This document shows, piece after piece, positions 28,657 through 36,947 of a DNA stretch of 64,000 bases (positions within the stretch are counted from its first letter, which is position 1; every line of letters starts with the position of its first letter). The DNA is from Deinococcus humi (GTDB taxonomy: Bacteria > Deinococcota > Deinococci > Deinococcales > Deinococcaceae). Below the pieces are notes generated by a model that was not told where the DNA came from, searched no databases, and was given only the letters and a program-made list of their open reading frames with translations. The translations under genes and the position numbers were made by a program. Location: contig NZ_JACHFL010000003.1 in NCBI RefSeq assembly GCF_014201875.1, positions 310,001 to 374,000 of the forward strand. Reading direction: 5' to 3'.

Positions 28657-29979
28657 GTGACCCGTTCTGGCCTGTCCGACACCATCGCCGCTATTGCCAC
28701 TGCCCCCGGCAGCGCGGGGGTGGGCATCGTGCGGGTCAGCGGACCAGCGGCGCTGACCGTGGCCGACGGCCTGTTCAAAGGAAGGCGCACCCCCTCCGGC
28801 ACGGGAGGTGGGCGCTTTCTCTTTGGTGAGCTGGTCGCAGACGACGGCGAGGTCCTGGACGAGGGGCTGTGTCTGATTTTCCGGGAGCCACGGAGCTACA
28901 CCGGCGAGAACGTGGTGGAACTGCAATCGCACGGCAGCCCAGCCGTCCTGAGCCGGGTGCTGGCGCGGGCACTGGAACTGGGCGCCCGCCCGGCGCGGCC
29001 CGGCGAATTCACCTTGCGGGCGTACCTGGCAGGCCGCCTGGATCTAGCGCAGGCCGAGGCCGTGCTGGGGCTGGTAGAGGCCCAGACCGATGGCGCGCGG
29101 CGGCAGGCCAGCCTGGGCCTGTCGGGGGCGCTGGGCGCGCGGGTGGCACGGGTGGCGGGCGGGCTGATCCGCGCGCTGGCCGCCATTCAGGCCATGCTGG
29201 ACTACCCCGAGGAAGGCGTGCCGGATGAGGACCGCGCCCAGCCGCTGGCCCACGCCCAGGCGGAACTGGAAGCCCTGCTCGCCAGTGCGCGTGCCGGACA
29301 GGTCAGCACGCGGGGCGCGCGACTGGCGCTGATCGGGCGGCCCAACGCGGGGAAAAGCAGCTTGCTGAATGCGCTGGTCGGCTTTGAGCGCAGCATCGTG
29401 ACACCCACCCCGGGCACCACTCGCGACTATCTGGAGGCGGGCCTGGAACTGGCAGGCGTGCCGGTCACGCTGGTAGACACCGCGGGCCTGCGCGAGACTC
29501 TGGACGAGATCGAGGCGGCGGGGGTCAGGCAGGCACGGGCGCTGGCAGAGGCCGCTGATCTCATCCTGGCCCTGGAGGACGGCAGCGCGCCGCGCGAGGA
29601 GTTGCCGCTGGACCTGACCGGCACGCCCGCACGGGTGATTCGCCTCCGCACAAAGGCCGATCTTCCCGCCGCGTGGACGAGTGTGGATCTGCTGGACGTG
29701 AGTGCCGTCACGGGTGAGGGCCTTCCCCTGTTGCGCGAGGGGGTTCGGACGGCACTGCTGGGGGACGCGGCGCGCGGCGAGGCGTGGCTGACCACCGAGC
29801 GGCAGGCGGACGCGGCCCGGCGGGCGCTGGACCACGTACAGGCAGCCCGGAGCCTGCCCGACGATCTTGCAGGCTACGAACTGGAAGAAGCCCTGCGCGC
29901 CCTGGCCGAGATCACCGGGCAGGACGTGCAGGAGGATGTGGTGGACGCTGTGTTCCGCAATTTCTGTGTAGGCAAGTAG
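28657..29979 (+). CDS. mnmE: tRNA uridine-5-carboxymethylaminomethyl modification GTPase
   Basis: With MnmG, installs the 5-carboxymethylaminomethyl group on wobble U34 of several tRNAs. The N-terminal tetrahydrofolate-binding domain starts [20 protein letters not shown]; the G domain has [12 protein letters not shown] (G1), PGTTRD (G2), DTAGLRE (G3) and TKAD (G4); and the C-terminus is FCVGK, with the essential cysteine. At 440 residues it is full length. The start is GTG 28657, 7 nt after TACGCT (28644-28649), so a leaderless GTG start is likely; the open frame further upstream belongs to the previous spacer. Confidence 0.96.
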   Translation: MTRSGLSDTIAAIATAPGSAGVGIVRVSGPAALTVADGLFKGRRTPSGTGGGRFLFGELVADDGEVLDEGLCLIFREPRSYTGENVVELQSHGSPAVLSRVLARALELGARPARPGEFTLRAYLAGRLDLAQAEAVLGLVEAQTDGARRQASLGLSGALGARVARVAGGLIRALAAIQAMLDYPEEGVPDEDRAQPLAHAQAELEALLASARAGQVSTRGARLALIGRPNAGKSSLLNALVGFERSIVTPTPGTTRDYLEAGLELAGVPVTLVDTAGLRETLDEIEAAGVRQARALAEAADLILALEDGSAPREELPLDLTGTPARVIRLRTKADLPAAWTSVDLLDVSAVTGEGLPLLREGVRTALLGDAARGEAWLTTERQADAARRALDHVQAARSLPDDLAGYELEEALRALAEITGQDVQEDVVDAVFRNFCVGK

Positions 29980-29988
29980 TCGATTCGC

Positions 29989-30480
29989 TCAGCCGTACTT
30001 CGCGCGGTGCTCCTTCTTAAGGCGCGCGTAGGTCTCGTTCACCTCTGCCTCGTCCCATCTGGCTTTGAAGATGCGGGCGGCTTCCGCTTTCACAGGGTCT
30101 TCCGGCTGCCGGGGCAATTCCGCGCGGCCATGGGCGCCACTCTGACCCTTCTTGTCGTCCGGGACGGGGCCAGCGTACTTCTTGCCCCCCTTGTGATTCG
30201 CGTAACGGCGGGCACGGGTGAAGCCCATCTGCAAAAACTTGCGGGCCATGTCCGCGCCGACGAAATCGCCGTCTTCAAGGTACTGCTCGAACATGGCGTA
30301 GATGGCCTCGCTGCTCTCGCGGGCCGCCTCGGGGGTGGCAAAACGCCAGTGCGGCAGGATCTCTCCCTTGTACGGTTGCACCAGCAACACGCCCTGCTCT
30401 CCCCGCCCGACGCGGTACAGCTCGGGGTGGGCACGCAGGTCGAGTTCGGCGTAATTCAGGTCATAGTCGAATCTGGGCAT
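29989..30480 (-). CDS. DUF4385 family protein
   Basis: A 163-residue soluble protein that matches the DUF4385 pattern: FDYDLNYAELDLRAHPELYRVGRGEQGVLLV near the start, then LVQPYKGEILPHWRF, and the well conserved GADMARKFLQMGFTRARRYANHKGGKKY. The C-terminal 40 residues are charged and variable. The function of this family is not known. It is convergent with mnmE and followed on its own strand by no obvious partner. No leaderless box or clear ribosome site was found for the start at 30480. Confidence 0.85.
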   Translation of the reverse strand: MPRFDYDLNYAELDLRAHPELYRVGRGEQGVLLVQPYKGEILPHWRFATPEAARESSEAIYAMFEQYLEDGDFVGADMARKFLQMGFTRARRYANHKGGKKYAGPVPDDKKGQSGAHGRAELPRQPEDPVKAEAARIFKARWDEAEVNETYARLKKEHRAKYG

Positions 30481-30505
30481 TCGCCGGCCTCCAGCACAGC
30501 AAAAT

Positions 30506-30537
30506 GACGGGCTGCTGGAACCAACCGGCAGCCCGTC
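30506..30537 (-). terminator. hairpin terminator after dps
   Basis: A perfect 10-bp stem (GACGGGCTGC 30506-30515, GCAGCCCGTC 30528-30537). Read on the minus strand it follows the dps stop by 20 bp and is followed by ATTTTG, so it probably ends the dps transcript. Confidence 0.75.
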
Positions 30538-30556
30538 GCAACGTTGGGTCCAAGCT

Positions 30557-31198
30557 TCAGTTCAGGCGGTCGTCATCCATGATGGCCTGCAGCATCCAGC
30601 GGATCATATCGATCGTCGCGGCGTAGCCGTTGTACAGGTCGGCAGTCGCAGGATCGTTGGCGTCGTCCACCGTCTGGCTATCGTCACGGTAGCCCCTGGA
30701 CACGCGGGTCAGGTCACTCACCAGATCGGCCACCTGGGAGCGGGCGTCACGAACGGTCTCGGTGGGCACCTTGACCACGCTGAAACGTTCCAGATCGCTG
30801 GGCGCGGCAATGGGGCTTCCGCCAAGGGCCACCAGACGCTCGGCCTGCTCGTCGATGCTGGGAAAGATCTTCTCGATGAACTCGTCGTAGGCCAGGTGCA
30901 GGTCGCGGAAGAAGCGACCCCGGATGTCCCAGTGGTACTTCTTGAACTTCAGGTAGAGGGAGATGCTGGTGGCAAGGTTGCGCTGCAATGTCTCGGCCAC
31001 AGTATTGAACTCGCTCTCCGAGAGGTAATTGTGGTCCACCAGAGCATTGAACGGTGTTTCCAGATGGGCCGCATCGGCCTTGGCCTCACCGCCGGGCGTC
31101 GCGCCAGGCTTGGCGGCCTGCGCGTCGCTGGCCTGCTTGGCGGCCTTGCTGCTGGCCTTGCTGGGCGTGGAGGGATCGGCCTTGCTCTTTTTGGTCAT
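30557..31198 (-). CDS. dps: Dps-1-type DNA-binding ferritin
   Basis: Dodecameric ferroxidase that stores iron and coats DNA under oxidative stress. The lysine-rich N-terminal tail (residues 1-40) is the DNA-binding extension. Asp42, His45, His56 and Glu61 match the N-terminal metal site of D. radiodurans Dps-1 (Asp36, His39, His50, Glu55) with a constant offset of 6. The ferroxidase centre lies in KYHWDIRGRFFRDLHLAYDEF. TAGCGT (31205-31210) lies 6 nt before the ATG, so translation is likely leaderless. A hairpin terminator follows. Confidence 0.95.
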   Translation of the reverse strand: MTKKSKADPSTPSKASSKAAKQASDAQAAKPGATPGGEAKADAAHLETPFNALVDHNYLSESEFNTVAETLQRNLATSISLYLKFKKYHWDIRGRFFRDLHLAYDEFIEKIFPSIDEQAERLVALGGSPIAAPSDLERFSVVKVPTETVRDARSQVADLVSDLTRVSRGYRDDSQTVDDANDPATADLYNGYAATIDMIRWMLQAIMDDDRLN

Positions 31199-31245
31199 GG
31201 CCCCACGCTACCCCCGGCCCGCGTGTGCCGGCCATGCGGATTTCT

Positions 31246-32145
31246 TTACGCTTGCGCGCTGAAGATGAGTTTGTTGCCCGTTACCTTCATCCCCACCCGG
31301 CCCGCTTCGAGGAGTTCCGTCAGGTGGGCACTGACCACCGCGCGGTTGAGAACCACGGCCCCAGCGTTGGTCATCGTCACATCCAGGGCGTCGCAGACCC
31401 GGGCCAGCAATTCGTCGACGCTGGCCTCTCCGCCGTCTACCGCGTCCATGACCGCCTCAGTCGTTCGCTCGTAGGCAGCGAGATTGACCGCCACCAGCCC
31501 GCTGAGATCATCCGTGGGATCGCCGTGGCCCGGCAGGACGGTGCGGACGCCTGGCAGTTGCTCCAGCCTAGCCGCGCTCTGCTTTTGCAAGCGACTGTCG
31601 GCGCAGAAGGTCAGCGGGTGCTTCCCCAGGGCATCGGGGCCAAACAGCGCGTCGGCGGCGTACAGGACCTCGCCGACGCGCACGGCGTACATCAGCGAGG
31701 CGTGCCCGGCCACCTCGATCAGCTCGATATCGGCCCCACCGATGCGGCACAACCCCGGCTCGGGGGCCAGGCGAGCCGGGCTGGGCGGGGCGAGCAGGAA
31801 CTTGCTCTGCAACTCGCGCGGCGGGCGAGCGCCGAACAGGGTCAGTGGTTCCAGGATGGGGTGGGTGATGACGGCGTTTTCCAGCGGCGGCGCGAAGACT
31901 TTCAGTTCCGGGAAGCGCTTGAGAATGAAGGCATTGCCGCCGTGGTGGTCCGCGTGGCTGTGGGTGTTGAGGATGCCGCTGGGGGTCAAGCCTGCCTCTG
32001 CCACTGCCCGCAACAGCTTGCGCGCATGCGAGTCGTCAAGGCCTGTATCCACCAGCAGCGCGTCCATGACCCGGCCCACCACTACGAAGCTGTTGACCGC
32101 GCCAGGAAAATAGAGGACGCCGGGGGCCAGGGCAATCAGGGACAT
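31246..32145 (-). CDS. metallo-beta-lactamase-fold hydrolase
   Basis: A 299-residue protein with the binuclear metal motif HSHADHHGGNAF near residue 60 (H.H.DH), a further His in IEVAGHASLMYAV (third region) and LPGHGDPTDDL, the usual end of the catalytic domain. The C-terminal 80 residues form a helical add-on (ERTTEAVMDAVDGG and following), as in glyoxalase II-like or RNase-like relatives. The substrate is unknown. TACCCT (32153-32158) ends 7 nt before ATG 32145, which fixes the start over the longer open frame. It is divergent from the dehydratase gene. Confidence 0.88.
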   Translation of the reverse strand: MSLIALAPGVLYFPGAVNSFVVVGRVMDALLVDTGLDDSHARKLLRAVAEAGLTPSGILNTHSHADHHGGNAFILKRFPELKVFAPPLENAVITHPILEPLTLFGARPPRELQSKFLLAPPSPARLAPEPGLCRIGGADIELIEVAGHASLMYAVRVGEVLYAADALFGPDALGKHPLTFCADSRLQKQSAARLEQLPGVRTVLPGHGDPTDDLSGLVAVNLAAYERTTEAVMDAVDGGEASVDELLARVCDALDVTMTNAGAVVLNRAVVSAHLTELLEAGRVGMKVTGNKLIFSAQA

Positions 32146-32181
32146 GAAGAACAGGGTAGCGTGGGGCCAGGAGGCGCACGC

Positions 32182-33156
32182 ATGACCACCACAACCCGAC
32201 AACTCGTGACGTTGGCTGAAATTCAGGACGCCCGGACCCGCCTGAAAGACTGGGTGGGCCGCACACCGCTGGTTCCCCTATCCGGCGAGAACCTGTGGCT
32301 CAAAGCCGAGAACCTGCACCCCACCGGCGCTTTCAAGCTGCGCGGGGCCTTCAACAAACTGCTGTCGCTGACGCCGGAACAGCGGTCCAGGGGCGTTGTC
32401 GCCCATTCCAGCGGCAACCACGCCGGGGCAGTGGCGTACGCTGCGCGGGCGCTGGACATCCCGGCAGTGGTGGTCATGCCGGCGGGTGCGCCACAGACCA
32501 AACTGGCGGCCACCCGCTCGTGCGGCGCAGAAGTGGTGCTAGTGGGCAACGCCAGCGAGGAGCGCGCCGCGAAAGCGGCGGAGCTGGCCCATGAGCGCGG
32601 CCTGACCCCAGTGCCGCCCTACGACGACGCGCACATCATTGCCGGGGCCGGGACGGTAGGGCTGGAGATTCTGGAGGATCTGCCGGAAGTGGGCACGGTC
32701 CTGGTGCCAGTCAGCGGCGGCGGGCTGATCTCGGGGGTGGCGGTCGCCATCAAGGGTCAGCGTCCGGACGTGCGCGTGATCGGGGTAGAGCCAGAACTTG
32801 CGGCAGACGCCCACGCCAGCCTGCGGGCCGGGCAGCGCGTGAGCTGGGACGCGGCGCAGGTGGCGAGCACGCTGGCAGACGGCCTGCGTGTGACCCAACT
32901 GGGCGAACTGACCTGGGAGCACATCCAGGCCCACCTGGACGACATCGTGACCGTCAGCGAGGCGGAGATGCGGCGGGCCGTGCGCGACACGGTGACGAGG
33001 GCCAGGCTGGTGGCCGAACCCAGCGGCGCGGTGACGGTGGCGGCGGCGCTGTACGGCGATCACGCTTTCGGCCCCGGCCCGGTGGTGGCGGTGGTCAGCG
33101 GCGGCAATCTGGACACGGCCACCCTGATCGAGTTGCTGGGAGAGGCTGGGAACTGA
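32182..33156 (+). CDS. PLP-dependent threonine/serine dehydratase family protein
   Basis: Beta-family PLP enzyme of 324 residues, single catalytic domain. The PLP lysine lies in PTGAFKLRGAFNKL, the cofactor-ring asparagine in HSSGNHAGAVAYAA, the phosphate loop is VSGGGLISG, and the last strand has VAVVSGGNLD. It lacks the C-terminal regulatory ACT domains of biosynthetic IlvA, so it resembles catabolic threonine dehydratase or serine racemase. A GGAGG box (32170-32174) lies before the ATG. An open frame continues far upstream on this strand but it covers the divergent hydrolase gene. Confidence 0.88.
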   Translation: MTTTTRQLVTLAEIQDARTRLKDWVGRTPLVPLSGENLWLKAENLHPTGAFKLRGAFNKLLSLTPEQRSRGVVAHSSGNHAGAVAYAARALDIPAVVVMPAGAPQTKLAATRSCGAEVVLVGNASEERAAKAAELAHERGLTPVPPYDDAHIIAGAGTVGLEILEDLPEVGTVLVPVSGGGLISGVAVAIKGQRPDVRVIGVEPELAADAHASLRAGQRVSWDAAQVASTLADGLRVTQLGELTWEHIQAHLDDIVTVSEAEMRRAVRDTVTRARLVAEPSGAVTVAAALYGDHAFGPGPVVAVVSGGNLDTATLIELLGEAGN

Positions 33157-33203
33157 GCCCAGGCGTCCCAGTTCACACCCAGCCCCAGACCCTTTACCGA
33201 ACT

Positions 33204-33240
33204 TTGAACTTGACCGCCCATCGTGCTTTAAGAGTTAAAG
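33204..33240 (+). promoter_or_regulatory. candidate promoter with a perfect 15-bp inverted repeat
   Basis: TTGAAC (33204-33209) and TTGACC (33210-33215) are possible -35 elements. CTTTAAGAGTTAAAG (33226-33240) is an exact inverted repeat with six-base arms covering the expected -10 region, ten bases before the reductase start. It may be an operator. Confidence 0.45.
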
Positions 33241-33249
33241 TGGCTCCCT

Positions 33250-34197
33250 ATGGAATATCGCAATCTGGGCAGGAGTGGTCTGAAAGTCAGTGAAGTGGCG
33301 CTGGGTGGCTGGGAGACCTACGGGATGGGCGTCGACGATCAGAAGATGGTCCGCGACATCGTGACGGCGGCCTACGAGGGTGGCGTGAACTTCTTCGATC
33401 AGGCCGATATTTACGCCAAGGGCCGCAGCGAGCAACTGATGGGCGCCGTGCTGAAGGAACTGCCTCGCCACACGCTGGTGATGTCCAGCAAAGTGTTCTG
33501 GCCCATGAGCGACGACGTGAATGACCGGGGCCTGAGCCGCAAACATGTGCTCGAAAGCATCGACAAGACCCTGAAGCGTCTGGAAACCGACTATCTGGAC
33601 ATCTATTTCTCGCACCGCTACGACGAGAGCGTGCCGATGGAAGAGATCGTGATGGCCTTCGATCAGGTCATCCGCGACGGCAAGGCGCTGTACTGGGGCA
33701 CCTCCATGTGGCCTGCGGCACGGATTGCGCAAGCCGTGGAGTTCGCCCGTGCCAACGGCCTGCATGGCCCTGTGACCGAACAGCCCGAGTACTCCATGAT
33801 GCGCCGCGAGCGTGTGGAGAAGGAAATCCTCCCGTATACGGCGGGCGCGGGGATCGGCCTGGTGGTCTGGAGTCCGCTGGCGATGGGCCTGCTGACCGGC
33901 AAGTACGACGACGGCAAACCTGAGGGTGCGCGCCTGACGGAGAAGGAAAACTGGGGCAAGAACTTCCTGACGGAAGAGAACATCCAGAAGGTGCGTGACC
34001 TGAAACCGATTGCTGACGATCTGGGCATCACACGGGCGCAACTGGCCCTGGCATGGCTGCTGCGTCAACCAGGGGTCAGCAGCGTGATCACGGGGGCCAC
34101 CAAGGTCTCGCAGATTGAGGACACCGTGAAAGCAGGCGGCGTGCGCCTGAGCGACGATGTGCAACAGAAGATCGAGGAGATCCTGAACCCGTCGTAA
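33250..34197 (+). CDS. aldo/keto reductase (potassium-channel beta-like group)
   Basis: An NADPH-linked TIM-barrel reductase of 315 residues. The catalytic tetrad appears as FFDQADIYAKG (Asp, Tyr), SSKVFW (Lys) and DIYFSHRYD (His), and WLLRQPGVSSVITGATKVSQI is the C-terminal cofactor-binding segment. The N-terminus MEYRNLGRSGLKVSEVALGGW is typical of the YghZ/Kv-beta branch. Its substrates are probably reactive aldehydes such as methylglyoxal, inferred from the group. It stands alone with its own promoter region and terminator. Confidence 0.93.
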   Translation: MEYRNLGRSGLKVSEVALGGWETYGMGVDDQKMVRDIVTAAYEGGVNFFDQADIYAKGRSEQLMGAVLKELPRHTLVMSSKVFWPMSDDVNDRGLSRKHVLESIDKTLKRLETDYLDIYFSHRYDESVPMEEIVMAFDQVIRDGKALYWGTSMWPAARIAQAVEFARANGLHGPVTEQPEYSMMRRERVEKEILPYTAGAGIGLVVWSPLAMGLLTGKYDDGKPEGARLTEKENWGKNFLTEENIQKVRDLKPIADDLGITRAQLALAWLLRQPGVSSVITGATKVSQIEDTVKAGGVRLSDDVQQKIEEILNPS

Positions 34198-34220
34198 GCA
34201 GCTGTCCATTGCCGAATCCA

Positions 34221-34247
34221 CCCCCTTCCAAGTGGAGGGGGCATTTT
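34221..34247 (+). terminator. intrinsic terminator after the aldo/keto reductase
   Basis: CCCCCTTCC (34221-34229) pairs with GGAGGGGG (34234-34241) with one bulged base, followed by CATTTTT. It separates the reductase from the convergent membrane-protein operon. Confidence 0.8.
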
Positions 34248-34261
34248 TGTGCCGAGACAGC

Positions 34262-34756
34262 TCAGCGCATGTCGTCCCACAAGGCCAGCGCCGCGCCCAC
34301 GATCACCGGGGGCAAGGCCAGGAAGAAAACCGCTCGCGCCAGCGGCTCGGCCAGATTCAGCGCGTCCCACCCCACTAGGAGCTGCCACCAATCGTGGGTG
34401 TCCGGGGCTCCCGTGATCAGCTCCAGGGTGCGGGCGGGGGCGTCGCGGATGTAGGCGGCGACGCCCGCGAAGGATTGCCCCAGCCACAGGGCGACGATGC
34501 CCGCCGCGTAGCGGTCCCCACGCCGCAGAAAGGTAGCGACGCAGGCTGCAGGAACGAGCAGTTGAAACAGGCTGCCGCCCAGCAACGTGACGGTTTCGCC
34601 CGCCCACCTCAGCAGAACGTGACCCACCTCGTGGAAGATCAGGTTCACCAGATGGAGCGGATAGTTCTGTAGCGGACGCAGGACGCCCGGGACGATCAAC
34701 ACCAGCGCCAGGATCAGCCCCGCAAGACGCGCCGCCCTGCGCTGAAGCGGCGTCAC
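34262..34756 (-). CDS. HEVGH-motif integral membrane protein, possible peptidase relative
   Basis: A 164-residue protein with about four hydrophobic segments. HLVNLIFHEVGHVLLRW near residue 45 is a HExxH zinc motif inside a membrane helix, as in intramembrane M50-type peptidases, and a late acidic pair (ALWDDMR) ends the protein. It is too short for a full site-2 protease and lacks a clear NPDG motif, so the activity is uncertain. It starts 4 bp after the ribbon-helix-helix gene and is the last gene of the ParA operon. Confidence 0.7.
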   Translation of the reverse strand: MTPLQRRAARLAGLILALVLIVPGVLRPLQNYPLHLVNLIFHEVGHVLLRWAGETVTLLGGSLFQLLVPAACVATFLRRGDRYAAGIVALWLGQSFAGVAAYIRDAPARTLELITGAPDTHDWWQLLVGWDALNLAEPLARAVFFLALPPVIVGAALALWDDMR

Positions 34757-34760
34757 GGAG

Positions 34761-35006
34761 CTAGGCCCGTTCGCGCAGCCAGGCCAGCAACAGATCCTCT
34801 ACGAGTTCACTGACGCTCTCGGCGGGGTCACCATCGTTGCGGACCTCGCGCCAGACCGCCCGCAACGTCTCCTTGCGGATGTAGACGACTTCCACGCGTT
34901 CGCCGGACTCGCCCTTGCGGCGGTCATCGGGCGCCGGGTGGTTGCCCCGGCTGCCGGCCCTCTTGCCCTTTTTCGGCTTGCCATCCAGATAATCGAAGCG
35001 GCCCAT
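34761..35006 (-). CDS. small ribbon-helix-helix-like protein, probable ParA partner
   Basis: 81 residues. The N-terminal half is basic and disordered-looking (GKPKKGKRAGSRGNHPAPDD), and the C-terminal half fits a ribbon-helix-helix fold: strand VEVVYIR, helix KETLRAVWREVRN, turn GDPAES, helix VSELVEDLLLAWLRER. ParG- or CopG-type proteins with this layout bind centromeres and stimulate ParA ATPases. The start at 35006 lies 10 bp after the parA stop, with GAGGA upstream. The fold assignment is from pattern only. Confidence 0.65.
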   Translation of the reverse strand: MGRFDYLDGKPKKGKRAGSRGNHPAPDDRRKGESGERVEVVYIRKETLRAVWREVRNDGDPAESVSELVEDLLLAWLRERA

Positions 35007-35016
35007 CAATCCATCC

Positions 35017-35649
35017 TCACAGCAGTTCCCGCGAGAGGGCCAGAATGTCCGCCCAGGCCACTGCGGCGCGGGCATCACGCACGTCGCGGGCCAGCGTGCC
35101 CAGTTCGGCGGCCTTCTGGTAGGCGGCGTACTGGCGCACCAGCGTGTTGCACACGGTCAAGCCCTCGTCGCGCAGATTCTCGCGGGCGTCCTCTGCGGCG
35201 TGGCCCACGGGAGGCACGCGGGTCAGGACGACGCGGGTCTTGCGGCCCATATCCCCAGAGTCCAGCAGGAAATCCAGCAGCTCGCGGGTGGCCTCCAGTT
35301 CCAGCGCACTAATTCCGCTGGGGAGCAGGATCAGGTCCGCCCGTTCGGAGAGACGGCGCAGTTCCTTGCGCTTCGGACGGCCCTCGGTGTCGATCAAGAT
35401 GGCATCGGCAGCCGCCAGCTTCTTGGGTTTGACCTCGTCCGGGGCGAGTACCGGAAAGCCCAACCCGGGTTGAACCAGACCGGTCTCGCCCGAGCGCGCC
35501 GCCCAGCGCAGGCTGCTGCCGACACGGCCGTCCTCGTCGATCAGCACGGTGGACAGGCCACGCTCCGCGAACGCTCCAGCCAGATGGACCGCCAGCGTGC
35601 TCTTGCCCACCCCTCCCTTTTCAGATGTGACGGCGAGGACTCGGGGCAT
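35017..35649 (-). CDS. ParA/MinD-family P-loop ATPase
   Basis: A 210-residue ATPase. The deviant Walker A motif EKGGVGKSTLAVHLAGAF lies near residue 10, IDEDGRVGSSLRWA is the A' region and ILIDTEGRPKRKEL the Walker B. It is shorter than chromosomal ParA/Soj (about 250-270 residues) and lacks an N-terminal helix-turn-helix, which is like small type Ib ParA or McdA-type positioning ATPases. TACGCT (35656-35661) ends 6 nt before ATG 35649. The operon continues with an RHH-like gene and a HEVGH membrane protein. Confidence 0.85.
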   Translation of the reverse strand: MPRVLAVTSEKGGVGKSTLAVHLAGAFAERGLSTVLIDEDGRVGSSLRWAARSGETGLVQPGLGFPVLAPDEVKPKKLAAADAILIDTEGRPKRKELRRLSERADLILLPSGISALELEATRELLDFLLDSGDMGRKTRVVLTRVPPVGHAAEDARENLRDEGLTVCNTLVRQYAAYQKAAELGTLARDVRDARAAVAWADILALSRELL

Positions 35650-35700
35650 GGGCGGAGCGTAGCAGACGAGACGGCGGATTACGTCAGGCATCATGGGGGC

Positions 35701-35934
35701 ATGAATATGGACGCCGACCGCCTGGAAACGCTCATGGCCGCCGAGGTGTACTGGACGGCGCTGGCGATGAAACAGCAGGGCAGCCGCTTCTACCGCGCCA
35801 TCGGGGAGGCGCTGGAGGCGGCCGACGTGCCCAACCGCCGCCGGATCTACCAGACGTGGCCGGATGCCGTGTGGGACTTCTACCTGCGCGGCTTGCGCCT
35901 GGAGGCCGGGGAGGCCTCGCCGTCCTGGGGCTGA
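35701..35934 (+). CDS. small uncharacterised protein
   Basis: 77 residues, mostly helical (LETLMAAEVYWTALAMKQQGSRFYRAIGEALEAAD), then a segment rich in Tyr and Trp (RRRIYQTWPDAVWDFYLRGLRLEAG). I do not recognise a family. It is divergent from the ParA-like operon. No ribosome site is obvious, and the upstream TACGTC is a weak box. The codon usage fits the surrounding genes, which supports it being real. The 35935-36053 stretch after it shows no further gene. Confidence 0.55.
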   Translation: MNMDADRLETLMAAEVYWTALAMKQQGSRFYRAIGEALEAADVPNRRRIYQTWPDAVWDFYLRGLRLEAGEASPSWG

Positions 35935-36053
35935 CCAATCAGGAATCAGAAGCAGGGCGCGGAGCATGGAATTCATCGAGCTGAGGGCTTTTCGCCTGGG
36001 CCATCAGCGTGCGTTAGGGGGTCAGGCGCGGTTGCCGCACTACACTCGGGACC

Positions 36054-36896
36054 ATGACCGAATCACACGAGCCAGCCCCCAAACCCACGCTGATGGCGGT
36101 ATTCGCCCACCCTGACGACGAGGCGTTCTCGGTGGGCGGAACCTTGACGCATTACGCGCGCAAGGGCGTGCGCGTGCAGCTGGTCTGCGCCAACCGGGGC
36201 GAGGCGGGCAAGATCACCGTGCCGGGCATGACCGTGGACGATTTGGGCCAGCAACGCGAGCACGAGTTGCGCGAGGCGTGCAAGGCGCTGGACATCCCTG
36301 CGCCCGTCTTTCTGGATTTCCACGACTCGGGGCGATTCGAGCGCACCCGCTACGACGATCCGCTGGCGATGATGAACGTCACCCCGCTGGACATCGAGGT
36401 CAAGCTCCGCGCCGTGATCGCCGAGTATCAGCCTCAAGTGCTGGTGACCTTTGATCCGCACGGCGGCTACGGTCACATCGATCATCTCCAGATCAACCGG
36501 GCGGCCACCGCCGCTTTTTTCAGCACAGGCGTGTTGCCCTACGGCGGGCCGCAGCGGCTGTACTTCACGGCACTGAACGTGGAGGCCGCCAGGGGACTCG
36601 CGCGCATGGGCCAGGACCTGGACCCGGAAATCTACGGCGTCGCCGAGAACACCATCGCGGTTCGCATGGATGTCAGCCCCTACCGCGAGAACAAGAAGGC
36701 GGCGCTGGCCGCCCACGGGACCCAGATGGGGCCGGACAGCCGCCTTGGCCAGATGTCACAGGAAGAACGCGACGAGATGGAAACTCGCATGCTGGGCTTT
36801 GAGAACTTCAGTATCGGAGGCACGCGCACGCCGATCCAGAACTGGCCGCTGAAGGGGCTGTTCGACGGAGTTGTTGGAGGAGAAGGCCTGGACTGA
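36054..36896 (+). CDS. PIG-L family N-acetylglucosaminyl deacetylase, BshB-like
   Basis: A zinc deacetylase of 280 residues. The metal motif AHPDDE lies near residue 18 and the matching late His pair in FDPHGGYGHIDHLQIN. This family includes BshB, which makes glucosaminyl malate in bacillithiol synthesis, and bshC is present at 52.4 kb in this window, so BshB is a reasonable guess; MshB, mycothiol S-conjugate amidase or other LmbE-like enzymes are alternatives. TACACT (36041-36046) ends 7 nt before the ATG. Confidence 0.85.
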   Translation: MTESHEPAPKPTLMAVFAHPDDEAFSVGGTLTHYARKGVRVQLVCANRGEAGKITVPGMTVDDLGQQREHELREACKALDIPAPVFLDFHDSGRFERTRYDDPLAMMNVTPLDIEVKLRAVIAEYQPQVLVTFDPHGGYGHIDHLQINRAATAAFFSTGVLPYGGPQRLYFTALNVEAARGLARMGQDLDPEIYGVAENTIAVRMDVSPYRENKKAALAAHGTQMGPDSRLGQMSQEERDEMETRMLGFENFSIGGTRTPIQNWPLKGLFDGVVGGEGLD

Positions 36897-36947
36897 AAGC
36901 AGCTTAGGGGGGCTGCTCCCTCCACGCATGACGCAGCTGAAGTCGAC

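Noticed and set aside
31054..32181. Long plus-strand frame in front of the PLP dehydratase
   Set aside because: It overlaps the dps and metallo-beta-lactamase-fold genes on the other strand; ATG 32182 with GGAGG fits the family start.
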